The notes below the pieces were generated by a model. That model searched no databases. It had not been told where the DNA came from and saw only the letters and a program-made list of their open reading frames with translations. This document shows positions 13,483 to 24,720 of a stretch of DNA of 64,000 bases, piece by piece. Source of the stretch: Gymnorhina tibicen (lineage: Eukaryota > Chordata > Aves > Passeriformes > Artamidae); NCBI GenBank assembly GCA_013399875.1, contig VXAZ01018984.1:1976100-2040099 (forward strand). The letters are read 5' to 3'. How positions within the stretch are numbered: position 1 is the stretch's first letter; the number at the start of each line of letters is the position of its first letter. Made by a program: the position numbers and the translations under genes.

Positions 13483-16400
13483 CTGCTAAAAAAAGGCAGT
13501 AATTCCAGGTAGTTTGATATTTTTTAGCAAAGATGATGAATACCCTGGAACACGAGAACAGCTAGGAAGAGGCACAACAGAAATTTGAAACTGCATTTTG
13601 AAATGACTGAAAACATGAAATGAAGCACAATAAAAGAACAGTAATATTACCACAGAGCAAGCGTTTGAGACCAGAGTGGACAAAGTCTGCTTTGTTCCTG
13701 AAAAGCTCGCAGGCTGAGGAGTTAAACGGACAAAAGCTTTGGAGAAACAGTCCTTTGGCTCGTGACTGAGTTTGTCAGTCAGTCCAGGCCTCTCCAACAG
13801 AGAGAGCTTACAACCTGATATTTTAACAGGAAAAGGTATGGACAAGTTACACTGCCTTGCTCTCAGAGCACTGATGAGTTTCAAAGGCTGGCACTATGCA
13901 GCACTCACAGTCTGTTAATCCACATAAGCTGCAAGCTCAGCCCCATGACAGATTTCTAAGAACTGTGACCCACTGTCAAAATGATATTTTGTGTCAGGTC
14001 CTCCATGACCTGGCAGCATGCTCCCTCCACCTGTTTGCAAGATAGTGGGATTTCTTTTGAAGAAGCACATTCTAAGCAATTATATTTTCACTTAAAACTG
14101 CTACAAGTTCCCTTACATTGTTTTTTTTTGTTCCAACATACCTACATTCAAATATTATTAATATTTTTCAAAGCAAGCAACTCTAATGACTGACAAAATC
14201 ACAGATTAAACCAACCATACAAAAATAAGATGCTCTCTCTCTGCTTGGGAAAACATCCCAGTTTTTGAGATTTGATACATTACAATCTGATTTTTCTTCA
14301 GGCTTAAACACTTGATGTGTGACAAACTGCATACTCCTCACCATTATTCATTCATCATTTCTAAGCTCCAATGCACCAGCCTAATGGAGGAAATGGGCAA
14401 ATTTCAAAACTAAAAACCATTCACCAGCAACACAGTGGCTCAGAACCTATTCCTGGACACCACACACGCTAAAATGTCCTTCAAGGCCCAGCTCTGGTAC
14501 ACAGCCCTGCTCAGTTTCATCCTGGATACTCAATTTTCCCTGCCAAATTAAACAAAGCATTGTTTTTCCTCTTCAAGGACATGGAGTCCCAACCAGCCAG
14601 GTGCACATACAAAAGCTGACAAGGACCCAGGGAAGCTGTAACAACCAGATCTACTGAGACACAAAGCCTCTCTCTGACCTACCTATTGAGCCAATAACCT
14701 TCACCTGCCCAGTCCTCTCAGTTAAAGAGGCAACAACAGGAGGTTTATTCAAAGGTCTGGGCTGTAGTAAAACCACAGTCTGTTTAATAACACTGTGATT
14801 TTCCATCCCTGTAGATTATTTTTCCCCTCACGCTGCTCCTTTCCCACAGAGGACAAGCCTAGCATGAATGATTTACAGGAACTTATGATTTGGCCTTGGC
14901 CTGTGATGGCCACATAGCTTCTGAGGGCCTGGATGTTTCCTCTCTATTTTTATCCTGAAAGATGAGCAAACACGCAGGATGGAAAAGAACAACAAAAGGA
15001 GGAAACAAAAACAGGGCAGAAGGAGTAAAAGACAAAGAACATGGTATCTGCAAGAAGCTCCATCAATAGTTATATGTGTGTGTGGAAAAACAACATGACA
15101 TTGGGGTAGTCTGTCAAAAACTGCCAAAAATATCTGTTTAGAAAACGAATTGGAGGACAGTGTAAACCAGGCCACAGACTTCCCTTTCCAGTATCTTATT
15201 TTGCCGTGAGATACGGAAACACGTGCTTTGGACAGAAGGCACACATCTATCCCAGATGTATAATATGGGGCTTCATAAATTACTGCCCTCTCTCTATCAA
15301 AGTCACACCCAGAGGAAAACAACCTCCACAGGAGCTGCTGGGATGGAGCACAAGTGCCTGCTTCAACTCATTGCAAAACTGATGGCTGAGTTTAGACTTG
15401 GCAAGGAAGATGGGTTTGACTAAGCACCGAGGCAGATTTTGGGTGCTGATTAAGACTGACAGCTACAGTGGGTGGAAAGCAACCACCAGCAGAGAGATGT
15501 TCAATTCCCTGAACAGTAATTTCTTAAAGAATTCTGCCAGTATGTGCCCAAGTTTATTTGATCATATCTTTTACATTCGTTAGATGTTCCAGAAAGCATT
15601 CAACTGCTCCAAGTTTCTTAATTAGCCAACTCAGAAACTGGAAGACTTTTAAAGGATAACCAAAACACTGAGCATATTGTAACGGCTTACGGACAACTGT
15701 CATAGAAAAAAAGTAAATCTGGTCTCGAAACTCAGAAAAGTGGCATTAGACACAAAAGGAAGCCCCATCAGACATAACCAAATCATAAAAATTATCTCAA
15801 GAAGCCACAACCCACACTATCAAAATATTAAGCATATTGCCAAGATTCACACGCTGTGAACTCTCTCTCCAAAGCAGCCAAGCCCCTGGTTTTTAGGTTG
15901 ATGTGCTGAGTGTTGCAGTAGTGACCGAAGCTGGCGTTGTAAAACAAAAGCACTACAGTCAATGTAAACTTTATACATTAATTATGTAATGTTACAAAAC
16001 AGCTGGGAGGGAGGATACAAGTACTGGGATGCAGTGCCATTCCAAACATGTTTCCACGAGTTCTCGGTCTAAAGCAAGGGCAGAGCACCCAGCCCTGTTC
16101 GCTACTTCCCAAAAAAATATCACCATAGCACTCTCCTTCTTGCCCCCTTGGAAAAACATCTGTGCCAGCCAGAAAGAGATGTTTGCCCCAATAAAACTTA
16201 CAAAGTTATTTTAGACTGGATGTGAGAAGTGTTACCGGTGTCATAAGCTCGGCTTGCTAAAATTTGCAACATTTTTGCAATACAGAACTGGCAAGCATAG
16301 GATAATTTTAGGAACAGCATACACCTACAGCCTTAGCAGTGGGCCTATTTTCCTTCACTTAATTGCAAGCAGGTGTTGGCATTTTACAGACTGTAGGGCA

Positions 16401-19400
16401 AATCCACTCTTTTTTACACTTCTTTAAGATAGACTGAGATTCCATATAATTCTAAAATTACGTTTCTAAAAGTCTTGTCATTAAAATAAAAAATCAAGGA
16501 AAAAACCTTCTCAACATGATCTACTAGACAACTTCTCTAAAAATTATAAACTTATTTCTGTTGGTTTTGTCCTGAAGACTGACAATTACACTTATCAGTG
16601 ATGCTCTCTTTAAGGACCATTCACATATTTTATCTAAAGCTGAAAAATGACACATTTTCCCAAAATGATTAGAAGACAAAATCACTTCATTTAACGAGTT
16701 TGTCACATCTTTCAGAACTGAGAAAATCCATATAAATTCATGAAATTTCATATTTTCTGCTATCACAGAAGTTCACTAGCACAATGCTCTGCTTTCAATA
16801 CGGAAAACAAATGAACAGTGGAACGTCTACAGGACAAAGGCAGTAATGGAGATAGTTAGTAATTCAAGCTGAAGAGACGAGATTCAAGCTGACAAACTGG
16901 CATCCTCCACAGAATGAGTCTGACACTTTTTATAGCCACTGACACAGTAACGAATGCTCTACTTGGGGTGGAGCTAAACAAAATGTTTTTAGAGCACTTT
17001 CTTCAAAGTAAGCATTTCCCTGGTCCTTGTACAGAAGCAACTTTATCTGCGAGCAGAAAAGAAAAAAAAACTAAAGTGCTGTCATAGTTAATTAGGCCCC
17101 AGCTGTGGCAATTATCTTGAAGGGAAGCGAAAAGCAACATTCTATTACGTTATTATCAGCAGCTCTTTCTTAAGGGACAGCTCTATCAGATGGGCCCCAA
17201 AGTACCTGTTTGCCTTAGTTTTCTAATGAGCTCAATAATGGAAGCAATTCCAATAGAATAGGGGTTTTTTAAGGTACCTACAGCTCAGTAGCCTTTGCAA
17301 TACTGCCCTTGCAGTAATTTTTATCTAACCTGACCCTAGGAGAATATATTTCAAATTTAAATCTCAGACCGTTCACATACAGCATTGATTTGCTTATGGT
17401 TATCACACTTAAAGCATGCCTTACAATAGAAATAAAGCTTGGATTTGAGTTACTAATTGAAAAATAAAATAGCTTTCTAAAATGCTAAAAGTAAAGATTT
17501 ATTAATTCAGAGGACTCACAGAATTCAAGGCAAATTAATTAAATCTAGAGTCCTAACTAACCAAAGTTGATTTAGGAAACTGTGCACACAAGTTCAACTG
17601 AGTCCCTCTTGCAATATTCCCCCTTTTCCCGTTAAGTAAGAATGGCATTAAGTTTTTACTCAATCTTTAGATTCCACCTAAATCTTTAGTGAATGTCCAT
17701 TTCTTCTCTAGAAGTTACTAATAAGCCCTATATTAGTGGTTTTATCTTACTTCTTTGACATGTACTTTGGAATGTCAGTAGAACATTTTTGTTGCAGAAA
17801 ACTCCTAAGACTTTGAAAGCTGGCACACATTACACATAGTTTCATAACTGCAGATTATACTAAGCAAAGCTTTAAAAAATGGACAATTAGTGCTTAAGGA
17901 AAAAATGCACCACAGCTCAAGTGGTCTGAGAGGATTTTATGTGGTGTTATTATGTGGATTACCACAGTCTTTACATTTACATAATAATATATATACGAGG
18001 TCAGGCCAAAACCTAACCTAGACCAATGTCTGAAAGGTCAACCACCACACACTACGAGAACTGGCCAAGAAAAAGAATATGGGTTTGGACAACTCAGACA
18101 TCAGACTGGGGCTTGGGACTGGGTTAGGTTCTTCAGCCATCTGTGTTAAAACAAAGACTCATCAGTAACTCCGTATATTCCAACAAACTCTTTCTAAGCA
18201 TAAAGTAAATCTGGATCTGGTTTTGTATTCTGTCTGGAAGAGTGCAAGAAATAACTCTTCTTTCAAAACACAAAATGAAAATAGCAATAAAAGCCAGTCG
18301 CTGAATATACTGAGCTGCACTGGTTAGCCAGGATGCCCACCGCACAAAAACATCCATCTTCTGTCTTCACCAGCCCATTACAAAGTCACTGCAGCTGACC
18401 CAAACAGAATTCTGCTCTGATTTGAGCCTAAATCCAAGAATGGGGAGGCTCTGCCTTCAGGCACATGGAACAGCTGTGAGTATGCACTCACAAGTATCCT
18501 TTGCAGAGCCCCTGTGAAATGCCTGGGGCCAAAATCTATACTCCTACTGACTCTTCCTACTCCACCCTGGTGTCCCATAAGCAGTGACAGCTCCTGCTGT
18601 AGGTATACAAAAAAAAACCTTCAAAAAATATCTTCAAAAACCCCCAAAAAATCTCACACTCTTGCGAAGAGACCAAGAGTTGGACCAACATAGGCAGAAA
18701 AACTCAGAATAAATATATAGTATTTATCCAATGTATTCTTTAGCTTCCAACAAATTGCACTACAGATTTTTAAGCGCTCAGAACTAAACTTCTTAAGTTC
18801 CTTTCATGATTCGAATAAGGATTCTCTCATCAGGCACCTTTAAATTCACTCTCACTGAAGCACAACTACCTCCATCCAGAAGTTATTTATAAACTCTATT
18901 GATCCTAACTTGTTTAACTTAACTGGAATCCCCTGAGAAATATTGCATTTCTATTTTTAAAAGCATATATGTATACCACTTGTATTTACTGATAAGTAAC
19001 AGTAGGGAAAAAATGGTTTTGTACTCCTTTTAAACACATTTAACTGCCATGAAAAAAGGAAGAGCCACCTATTGTTTATTCATCCTCCCAGTATTTAGCT
19101 TGAACTAGACAACTCGGTGATTCAAAACCTTACACAGGAAACAGACAGCTTTGAGTCACTCTTGTTTATCTTTCTATCACATTCTTGAAACTACTGAAAC
19201 TTTAAAGTATAAAGATACACTTGAAGTATGCTTCACTCTGGAGATTCAACAATTTCAAAATGCAAATTCTTTTTTTTTTTTTTGTTCTCTTTTTAAAGCA
19301 GTATAGTCCTGTACTAATAAAAATCAATTCTTCTGAGTTTTAGGTGAAAAATACAATCCCCTACAACTGAGGAGACAAATGGAAATGAGCCAGTGAGAGG

Positions 19401-22005
19401 ATCCACATCATGTGACTGTTGTGCCCAGCAAGACACTGATGGTTGCTGTGACTTAGAGGAGTGGTAGCAGTATCTGCTTTCACCTGTCAAGATGTAACCC
19501 AGTGCAGGCAGCATCAAAGTCACTTACAAGGCTGTCTGTCAGACAGGAAGTGGGATCTATTCAATTGCATCAGTTATTCACACCCAAAGAATCCCCATAA
19601 CATTTGTTGTCAGCTTTACAAGTGAAATAAGGAAATTGCTAAGGGAGGGAAACGCTGATGGTCTCTATTGCAGTCCCACAAATTACACATTTCCCACAAA
19701 TTCAAGAACAGTAGTGCCCCTACTACATTTTATATTTTACAGACCACTCAGAGCAGCTTATTACACTCACATATCAATTACACCGGATGCAAATCTCATA
19801 TTTCACCTGGTTTTAGAATGAGAAAGATTATAGCTATTATTAAGATGACACTTTTTGTTCAAAAGACTAAACCAATTTTCTAAAAATTGTCAGCAACTGT
19901 TGTCTAAGAGGCTGTCATCTAAGCTCACTACACCCTGCTTTATTATCACAGTCTCGAAATTGCAGTGAGCCTATCTTTGTGCAGAAAATGCAGTTTGGAC
20001 AGAAATGAATAGACCATTGTGTCTAGACCACTTCTCAAGCTTGGTTTTTGGAACAAATACTAATCCCATCTGTTTTCCTGACAGCAAATGAATCAGGTTC
20101 CTCAAAGAATTTAGATGATAACATTTTCTTCTGAAAACAAGGAGAACCAATGCCCTGACCACTGGGGTTTTAGTGGGTTTTAACTTCTTGTGCTTCCTCT
20201 GACTCAATTTGTCTTAAAACGTCTGTTGAACAGTGGCACTCCTTCACCAGCACCAGAGTAAGGCAACTCAGCTTCAAACCTGTCACTCAGGGCACTCTAA
20301 AGAGGAGAGACAACTGCAGAAACCTGAAATGTGGAAGGAAGGGTCTAACCTGTTTGTACTTTTCAAACAAGTATGCTGAAGATGTTTGTTAGAATAAGGT
20401 ACAGGAACTAAACTCAATAATAAACCTTCTGACTGTCATCTCCAAAAGGAAGGCACTGCTTAGACCTGAACACCAGGCAGGAACTCAGATAGCTTCTCTA
20501 AATATTTCTCATGGGCTAGCCCAAAGTATTTCATCAAGCACTCTCAGGCCAGGTGGCTCTGGCCAGCACACCTGGTTTCTACCACGCACAGCAAAGCATC
20601 CTGAGCACTGCACACAAAGCCAATTTACCAGCACAGGATTCTGGTGTGTTGTGGACACACAGCTGTGGACAGGACACTCATTTGAATTAGGGCTTTCCTC
20701 ACCACAGCCAGCTCCATGCTTTCAAATTAAGTTTTGTATACATAACCATACATGAGCAACTGAGGGTTTGGGACAGTTGCCAAAATACTGTCAAAATGCT
20801 TGAGGAAGAGAAGTGGAATGATTTCCCTCTACTGTTCTTATCCAATTTTAGGGACACTTTTTTAACTCCAAGTTAAGATGATTTATACAGACACTTCAAG
20901 TCACAGATTTTGAATAATCCTCTAAGATCACGATTTGCAGTAACTGAATGTTAACTGGCCAAAGAATAACAGTCACAGATAAGTGAAATTTGACATGGCA
21001 TTTTCTACCAGAAACAAAACCAGAAAATAAGGTTTCTTTATTTACAGAAATGAGTTAATTCCGTTTCTAAAAACTTCACCATATCCAGGCAGCTACACTG
21101 ATCACTGCATACTGATCACTGGCCAAACCCCTATCAGTTTAATGGAAACATCCTGACAGCATGGTTTCCTGGCTTCAGAAGTTTACCATACCAGAGGTGC
21201 TGTACACTTCCGAGAACACAGTGCCAGAGCACTGTATTGGTGTTTTATTTGAATTATTGGTACAGCAGATCATCCTACTAAATACTTAAGGGACTACAAA
21301 ACTGTGTTTTAAGTTAATGGAAAAAAATTACATTATGACAATACTACAATAAGAACATGCATGGACATGGTCATTCGAGGCAAAAAACATGATTCCCACA
21401 CAAAACACATTATAGCTAACTACTTATATGGACTACATATATACTCAACCAGTAAACGCAAAATTAACAAAACACTATCCCATTTTAAGAGGCCAAAGGC
21501 ACAGAACTGGTAACCAGCCCTGTCAGCACAAAACAAAGTCCGATAATTCCTGACCACTTCTTTTGACAGAGGTATCTTCTAGCAGCCTCTCCACAGGCTG
21601 CAAATGCACAGACACGACAGGGTTAGGGTCAGGTACGGGATTCGCAGCCGCTCAGCTTGCAGCGCACCGCTAATACCTGGGACCGAGTCCTCCCGGCGCA
21701 TTTCACACGGCAGCCGGCTCCGGGCTCGGCACCGGCGAACACAGAAGCCAGGCCCGGCCCAGGAACCGGGCAGATGCAACAGGAGTCACCCGGCGCTGCC
21801 ACCGCCTCTATCCCTTATTCCCCTCCGCGGGGAAGAGCTGGAGAAGACCTGCGTCTCCAAGCGGCTGATAGGGAACCCAAGGGAGAGGCTGGAGAACGCC
21901 AGAGCAAAGCTCTGTGCCACAAAGGCGAGCGCCACCGGCTCAAAGGCGAGAGCTCCCGGCGCCGGGCAGCCGCCCCCGCAGCTCCCCCCGCTTCCCACCA
22001 CTCAC
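13483..22005. other. ARHGAP10 intron 1, proximal part: no gene seen
   Basis: Mostly unique AT-rich DNA. Short homopolymer runs occur (for example T at about 19268-19284). The block near 17070-17250 looks atypical for neutral intron, with TAATTA and GATA-like cores, and is discussed as a possible conserved element. No exon, RNA gene or large repeat was recognised. Confidence 0.55.
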
Positions 22006-22159
22006 TCTTGGTCGCGGCGATCAGGTTCTTCCCATCCTTCAGCAACTCCTTGATAAACTTATTGGTCTTCTCCAGCTCGGCCTCGTGCGCTCTCACCCGC
22101 TCCCTGAACCAGGGGCTGTCCAGGTAGCAGTCGCTGAACTCCAGGGGCTGCAGCCCCAT
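22006..22159 (-). CDS. ARHGAP10: ARHGAP10 coding exon 1 (N-terminal BAR-domain start); rest of gene lies left of the window
   Basis: ARHGAP10 (GRAF2) is a cytoplasmic GTPase-activating protein for Rho-family GTPases with a BAR domain, PH domain, RhoGAP domain and C-terminal SH3. Only the first 51 codons are here, beginning [18 protein letters not shown] and ending NLIAATK, which matches the conserved start of the family's BAR domain. The ATG at 22159 is in a good Kozak context (GCAGCCATGG on the minus strand). The exon ends at 22006 one base into a codon, followed by a GTGAGT donor at 22005. No further ARHGAP10 exon was recognised in 1-22005, so that stretch is read as intron 1. The segment from 22111 outward is repeated after an N at 22251. 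Only the copy ending at 22250 is continuous with the remainder of the exon, so that ATG is chosen. Identification is confident; the 5' UTR is disturbed by the assembly. Confidence 0.93.
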
Positions 22160-22394
22160 GGCTGCTGCTGCTGCTGCTGCCGCCGCCGCGCCGGGGCTCG
22201 GCTCCCCGCGAACCGCAGCACCGCCGCCCTCCCCAGCCGCGGCCACAAAGNAGGGGCTGTCCAGGTAGCAGTCGCTGAACTCCAGGGGCTGCAGCCCCAT
22301 GGCTGCTGCTGCTGCTGCTGCTGCCGCCGCCGCGCCGGGGCTCGGCTCCCCGCGAACCGCAGCACCGCCGCCCTCCCCAGCCGCGGCCACAAAG
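22111..22394. repeat. Tandem duplication of ARHGAP10 start-codon region across a single N (probable assembly artefact)
   Basis: Bases 22111-22250 (140 bp) and 22252-22394 (143 bp) are identical except that the second copy has one more GCT triplet (seven against six). They are separated only by an N at 22251. The duplicated block spans codons 1-16 plus about 90 bp of 5' UTR. The outer copy therefore holds a second ATG (22300, minus strand) that cannot be joined sensibly to the rest of the exon. An exact repeat flanking a one-base gap is what results when two overlapping contigs, or two alleles, are scaffolded without being merged. Confidence 0.9.
22161..22190 (-). repeat. AGC/GGC triplet repeat immediately 5' of the ARHGAP10 ATG
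   Basis: On the minus strand a GGC run and six AGC triplets end one base before the start codon. The corresponding tract in the duplicate (22302-22334) has seven AGC triplets. Read in frame with the ATG it would encode alanines, but no upstream in-frame ATG is apparent, so it is interpreted as 5' UTR. Length variation of one unit between the copies suggests a polymorphic repeat. Confidence 0.8.
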
Positions 22395-22704
22395 ACGGAG
22401 CGACGGCTCCCCCCGCTCAGGGCTGGGCGCAGGCAAAGGCGAGCCGAGCTCGGCAGAGCCGCCCTCCCGGCAGCCCGGTCGGGACACGCCCGAGCGGGGC
22501 GGGCAGAGCCCGGGGCCCGCCCCTTCCGAGCTCCCTGTGGCGGCAGCAGCACCGGGCGGGGCGCTGGGGCCGCGCCGGTACGCCCGGTCCCCGGGCAAGG
22601 CAGGGTAGCTGGGGCGCTGTGGACGTCCCCGAGCGGGGGACGCGGGCAGGTACCGCTACCAGAGAGAGCCCTCTGCTCGGCAGAGACACCTCGGCAAGTT
22701 AGAG

Positions 22705-23478
22705 ATGGGCAGTCACCAACTGCGTGAGGGCCAAGTGCGGGATTCTGCGCTTGGGGTGGGACAACCCTGGCTGTGTGTATAGCCTGGGGAACGGGATAGC
22801 AGCGCTGTGCAAAGGGACCTGGGAGTCCTGGTTGATGGAAAGTTGAATGTGAGTCAGCAGGGCCCTGGCAGCCAGGAGGGCCACCCGTGTCCTGGGGGGC
22901 ATCAGGCACAGCATCGCCAGCTGGACAAGGGAGGGGATTGTCCCGCTCTGCTCTGCACTGGGGCGGCCTCACCTCGAGTGCTGGGGCAGTTTTGGGTGCC
23001 ACAGTATAAAACAGACATTAAAGTATTAGGGAGTATCCAAAGGAGGGCCACGAGGATGGTGAAGGGCCTTGAGGTGAAGCTGTATGAGGAGTGGCTGAGG
23101 TCACTTGGTTTGTTCAGCCTGGAGTAGACTGAGGGGAGACCTCATTGCAGTCTTCAACTTGTTCATGAGGAGAACAGGAGGGGCAGACACTGATCTCTGT
23201 GGCACCCAGTGACAGGACTTGAGAAAACGGCATGACACTGACTCAGAGATAATTTAGGATGGAGATCAGGAAAAGGTCTTTCACCAGGGGGGTTGTCAGG
23301 CACTTGAACAGGCATCCCAGGGAAGTGGTCACAGCCCGAAGCCTGAGAGAGCTCAAGAAGCATTTGGACAACACTCTCAGGCACATGGTGAGATTCTTGA
23401 GGTGTCCTATGTAGGGACAGAGTTGGACTCAGTGATTCTGATGGGTCCCTTCCAACTCAGCGTATTCTATGGTTCTAA
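22705..23478 (+). mobile_element. CR1 LINE 3' fragment, forward orientation, upstream of the ARHGAP10 promoter
   Basis: The left end begins in the C-terminal part of CR1 ORF2, with a frame giving QRDLGVLVDGKLNVSQQGPG, then 'ttttgggtgccacagtataaa' and the 3' UTR. The right end has 'gggtcccttccaactcag' followed by 'attctatggttct', the typical CR1 tail. It is 5'-truncated and the coding part is interrupted. It is the same general subfamily as the copy at 11924-13126 but in the opposite orientation. It abuts the right edge of the ARHGAP10 CpG island. Confidence 0.92.
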
Positions 23479-24559
23479 GATTGCACCAGCCACTGGGCCC
23501 CCTCCACCTCATGGAAACGTCTCTGGGCTTTAGGAAGGGCCTGAGATGGGCTCTCAGAGTGAAGATGCACAGAGCAGCCTATGGGCTGCTTGATCCAAAA
23601 TTGGCTATGGTGGTGGTGGTCTGCCAGATGAAACGGCTGGCATTGCTCATCTGCCCTGTCCCACTTGTGTCTGCATGTGAAATACTCAGTAAAGTAGATA
23701 CAGCCCCCCCTTCATGTCTTCATTCAATAAACTAATGCAGTCTTGTGAACAAGTCTGTGGCAAGAGCAAGACCTGGAGAAGATCACCCAATGCTGAACTG
23801 TTTTAGTTAAAGAGTGTTAGGAAATTCATGAAGAAGACAGAAAAGGCTTATAGTTATATTTGTATTTATAATTTAGCTATAATTCCATGATTTCAATGGT
23901 TTGACAGTAGTGTAATTCAGAGTGCTTTGGTGGGACTTTCTCAGATGATTGGAAGGGTATATATTTTAGTCATGAGTATCTTCTTTGGGAGTAAATTCAA
24001 TCTATTTTTTTTCTGTACTTTGGCAAACTGAGTGTTAGTTCCCTCTCTCTTTGAAGCAATGAGCCTTGGTATTCATTAAATGTATTATTGTTGGGCCCAC
24101 AGTTAAACCTAAACTGCATGTCTGAGATGAAGATAACTTGAGGGTGTAACTATCAACCTTTTTCTGTATGACCCCATGCACTGACCTGCAGAAGTCAAGT
24201 ATGGAAATAGGTGGGCAGTTCACAAATCTTATTTTTAATTACTCCTGTTCATAGAGCAGTGTACTGGGTAGTATTCAATTTTGCAAACATTTGGGTTTTT
24301 TAATAACTGTCCACTTCAGAGCCTGCTTCAGAAACCAGGCTGAGGATGTGTGTTACCCATCTGACAGCAATCACAGAGCTCAAGTGAGTAAACACAGAAT
24401 TTCATGATCAAAGGCCAAGATAATGTCCTCATTGTTCATGTAGATAAGGATGATAAGAAAACACAATTATGTAAAGAGAGGGGCGGGAAGAAGGGGCTTG
24501 ACATGAAGTAAGTGTAGTTTCTGAAAGCAGTCTGAAAATGAGTGTGGCCCCTCCAAATG

Positions 24560-24720
24560 AGATGCTACCTAAAAGTGCAGATGATTTGCCTGAAATCACA
24601 GCAGACTTATAGTCCCACACCAGGAGGGACTTTTGAGAGCTGATCCTGAACGTTCAGTTTTTCAGCCAAGTGTTCCACCTGCTAGATCACATTATCTGCT
24701 GATACTTATTTTCTAATATT
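24560..24720 (-). mobile_element. Old tRNA/MIR-type amniote SINE remnant, reverse orientation
   Basis: The plus strand reads 'gatttgcctgaaatcacagcag', then a segment with 'caccaggagggac', then 'cctgctagatcacattatctgct'. This is the order seen in the reverse strand of old amniote SINEs: a gcctgagatcacacagc-like stretch, then gaactcaggtctcc-like text, then a taaccactagaccac-like end. It is strongly diverged, with approximate borders. A poly(A) run follows at 24770. Confidence 0.5.

Larger units (their letters stand above)
21690..22650 (-). promoter_or_regulatory. CpG-island promoter and 5' UTR region of ARHGAP10
   Basis: The sequence is strongly GC- and CpG-rich over roughly this interval and drops back to AT-rich DNA on the left and to a CR1 on the right. 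It contains GC-box-like sites such as ggggcggg near 22497 and cgggcggggc near 22553, upstream of the minus-strand start codon. No TATA box is evident, as usual for CpG-island promoters. The transcription start cannot be fixed from sequence alone. Confidence 0.7.

Noticed and set aside
21815..23002. 395-codon open frame on the minus strand with two copies of the ARHGAP10 N terminus
   Set aside because: It runs through the N, the duplicated block and the CR1. It is an artefact of the duplication and GC-richness; only 22006-22159 is real coding sequence.
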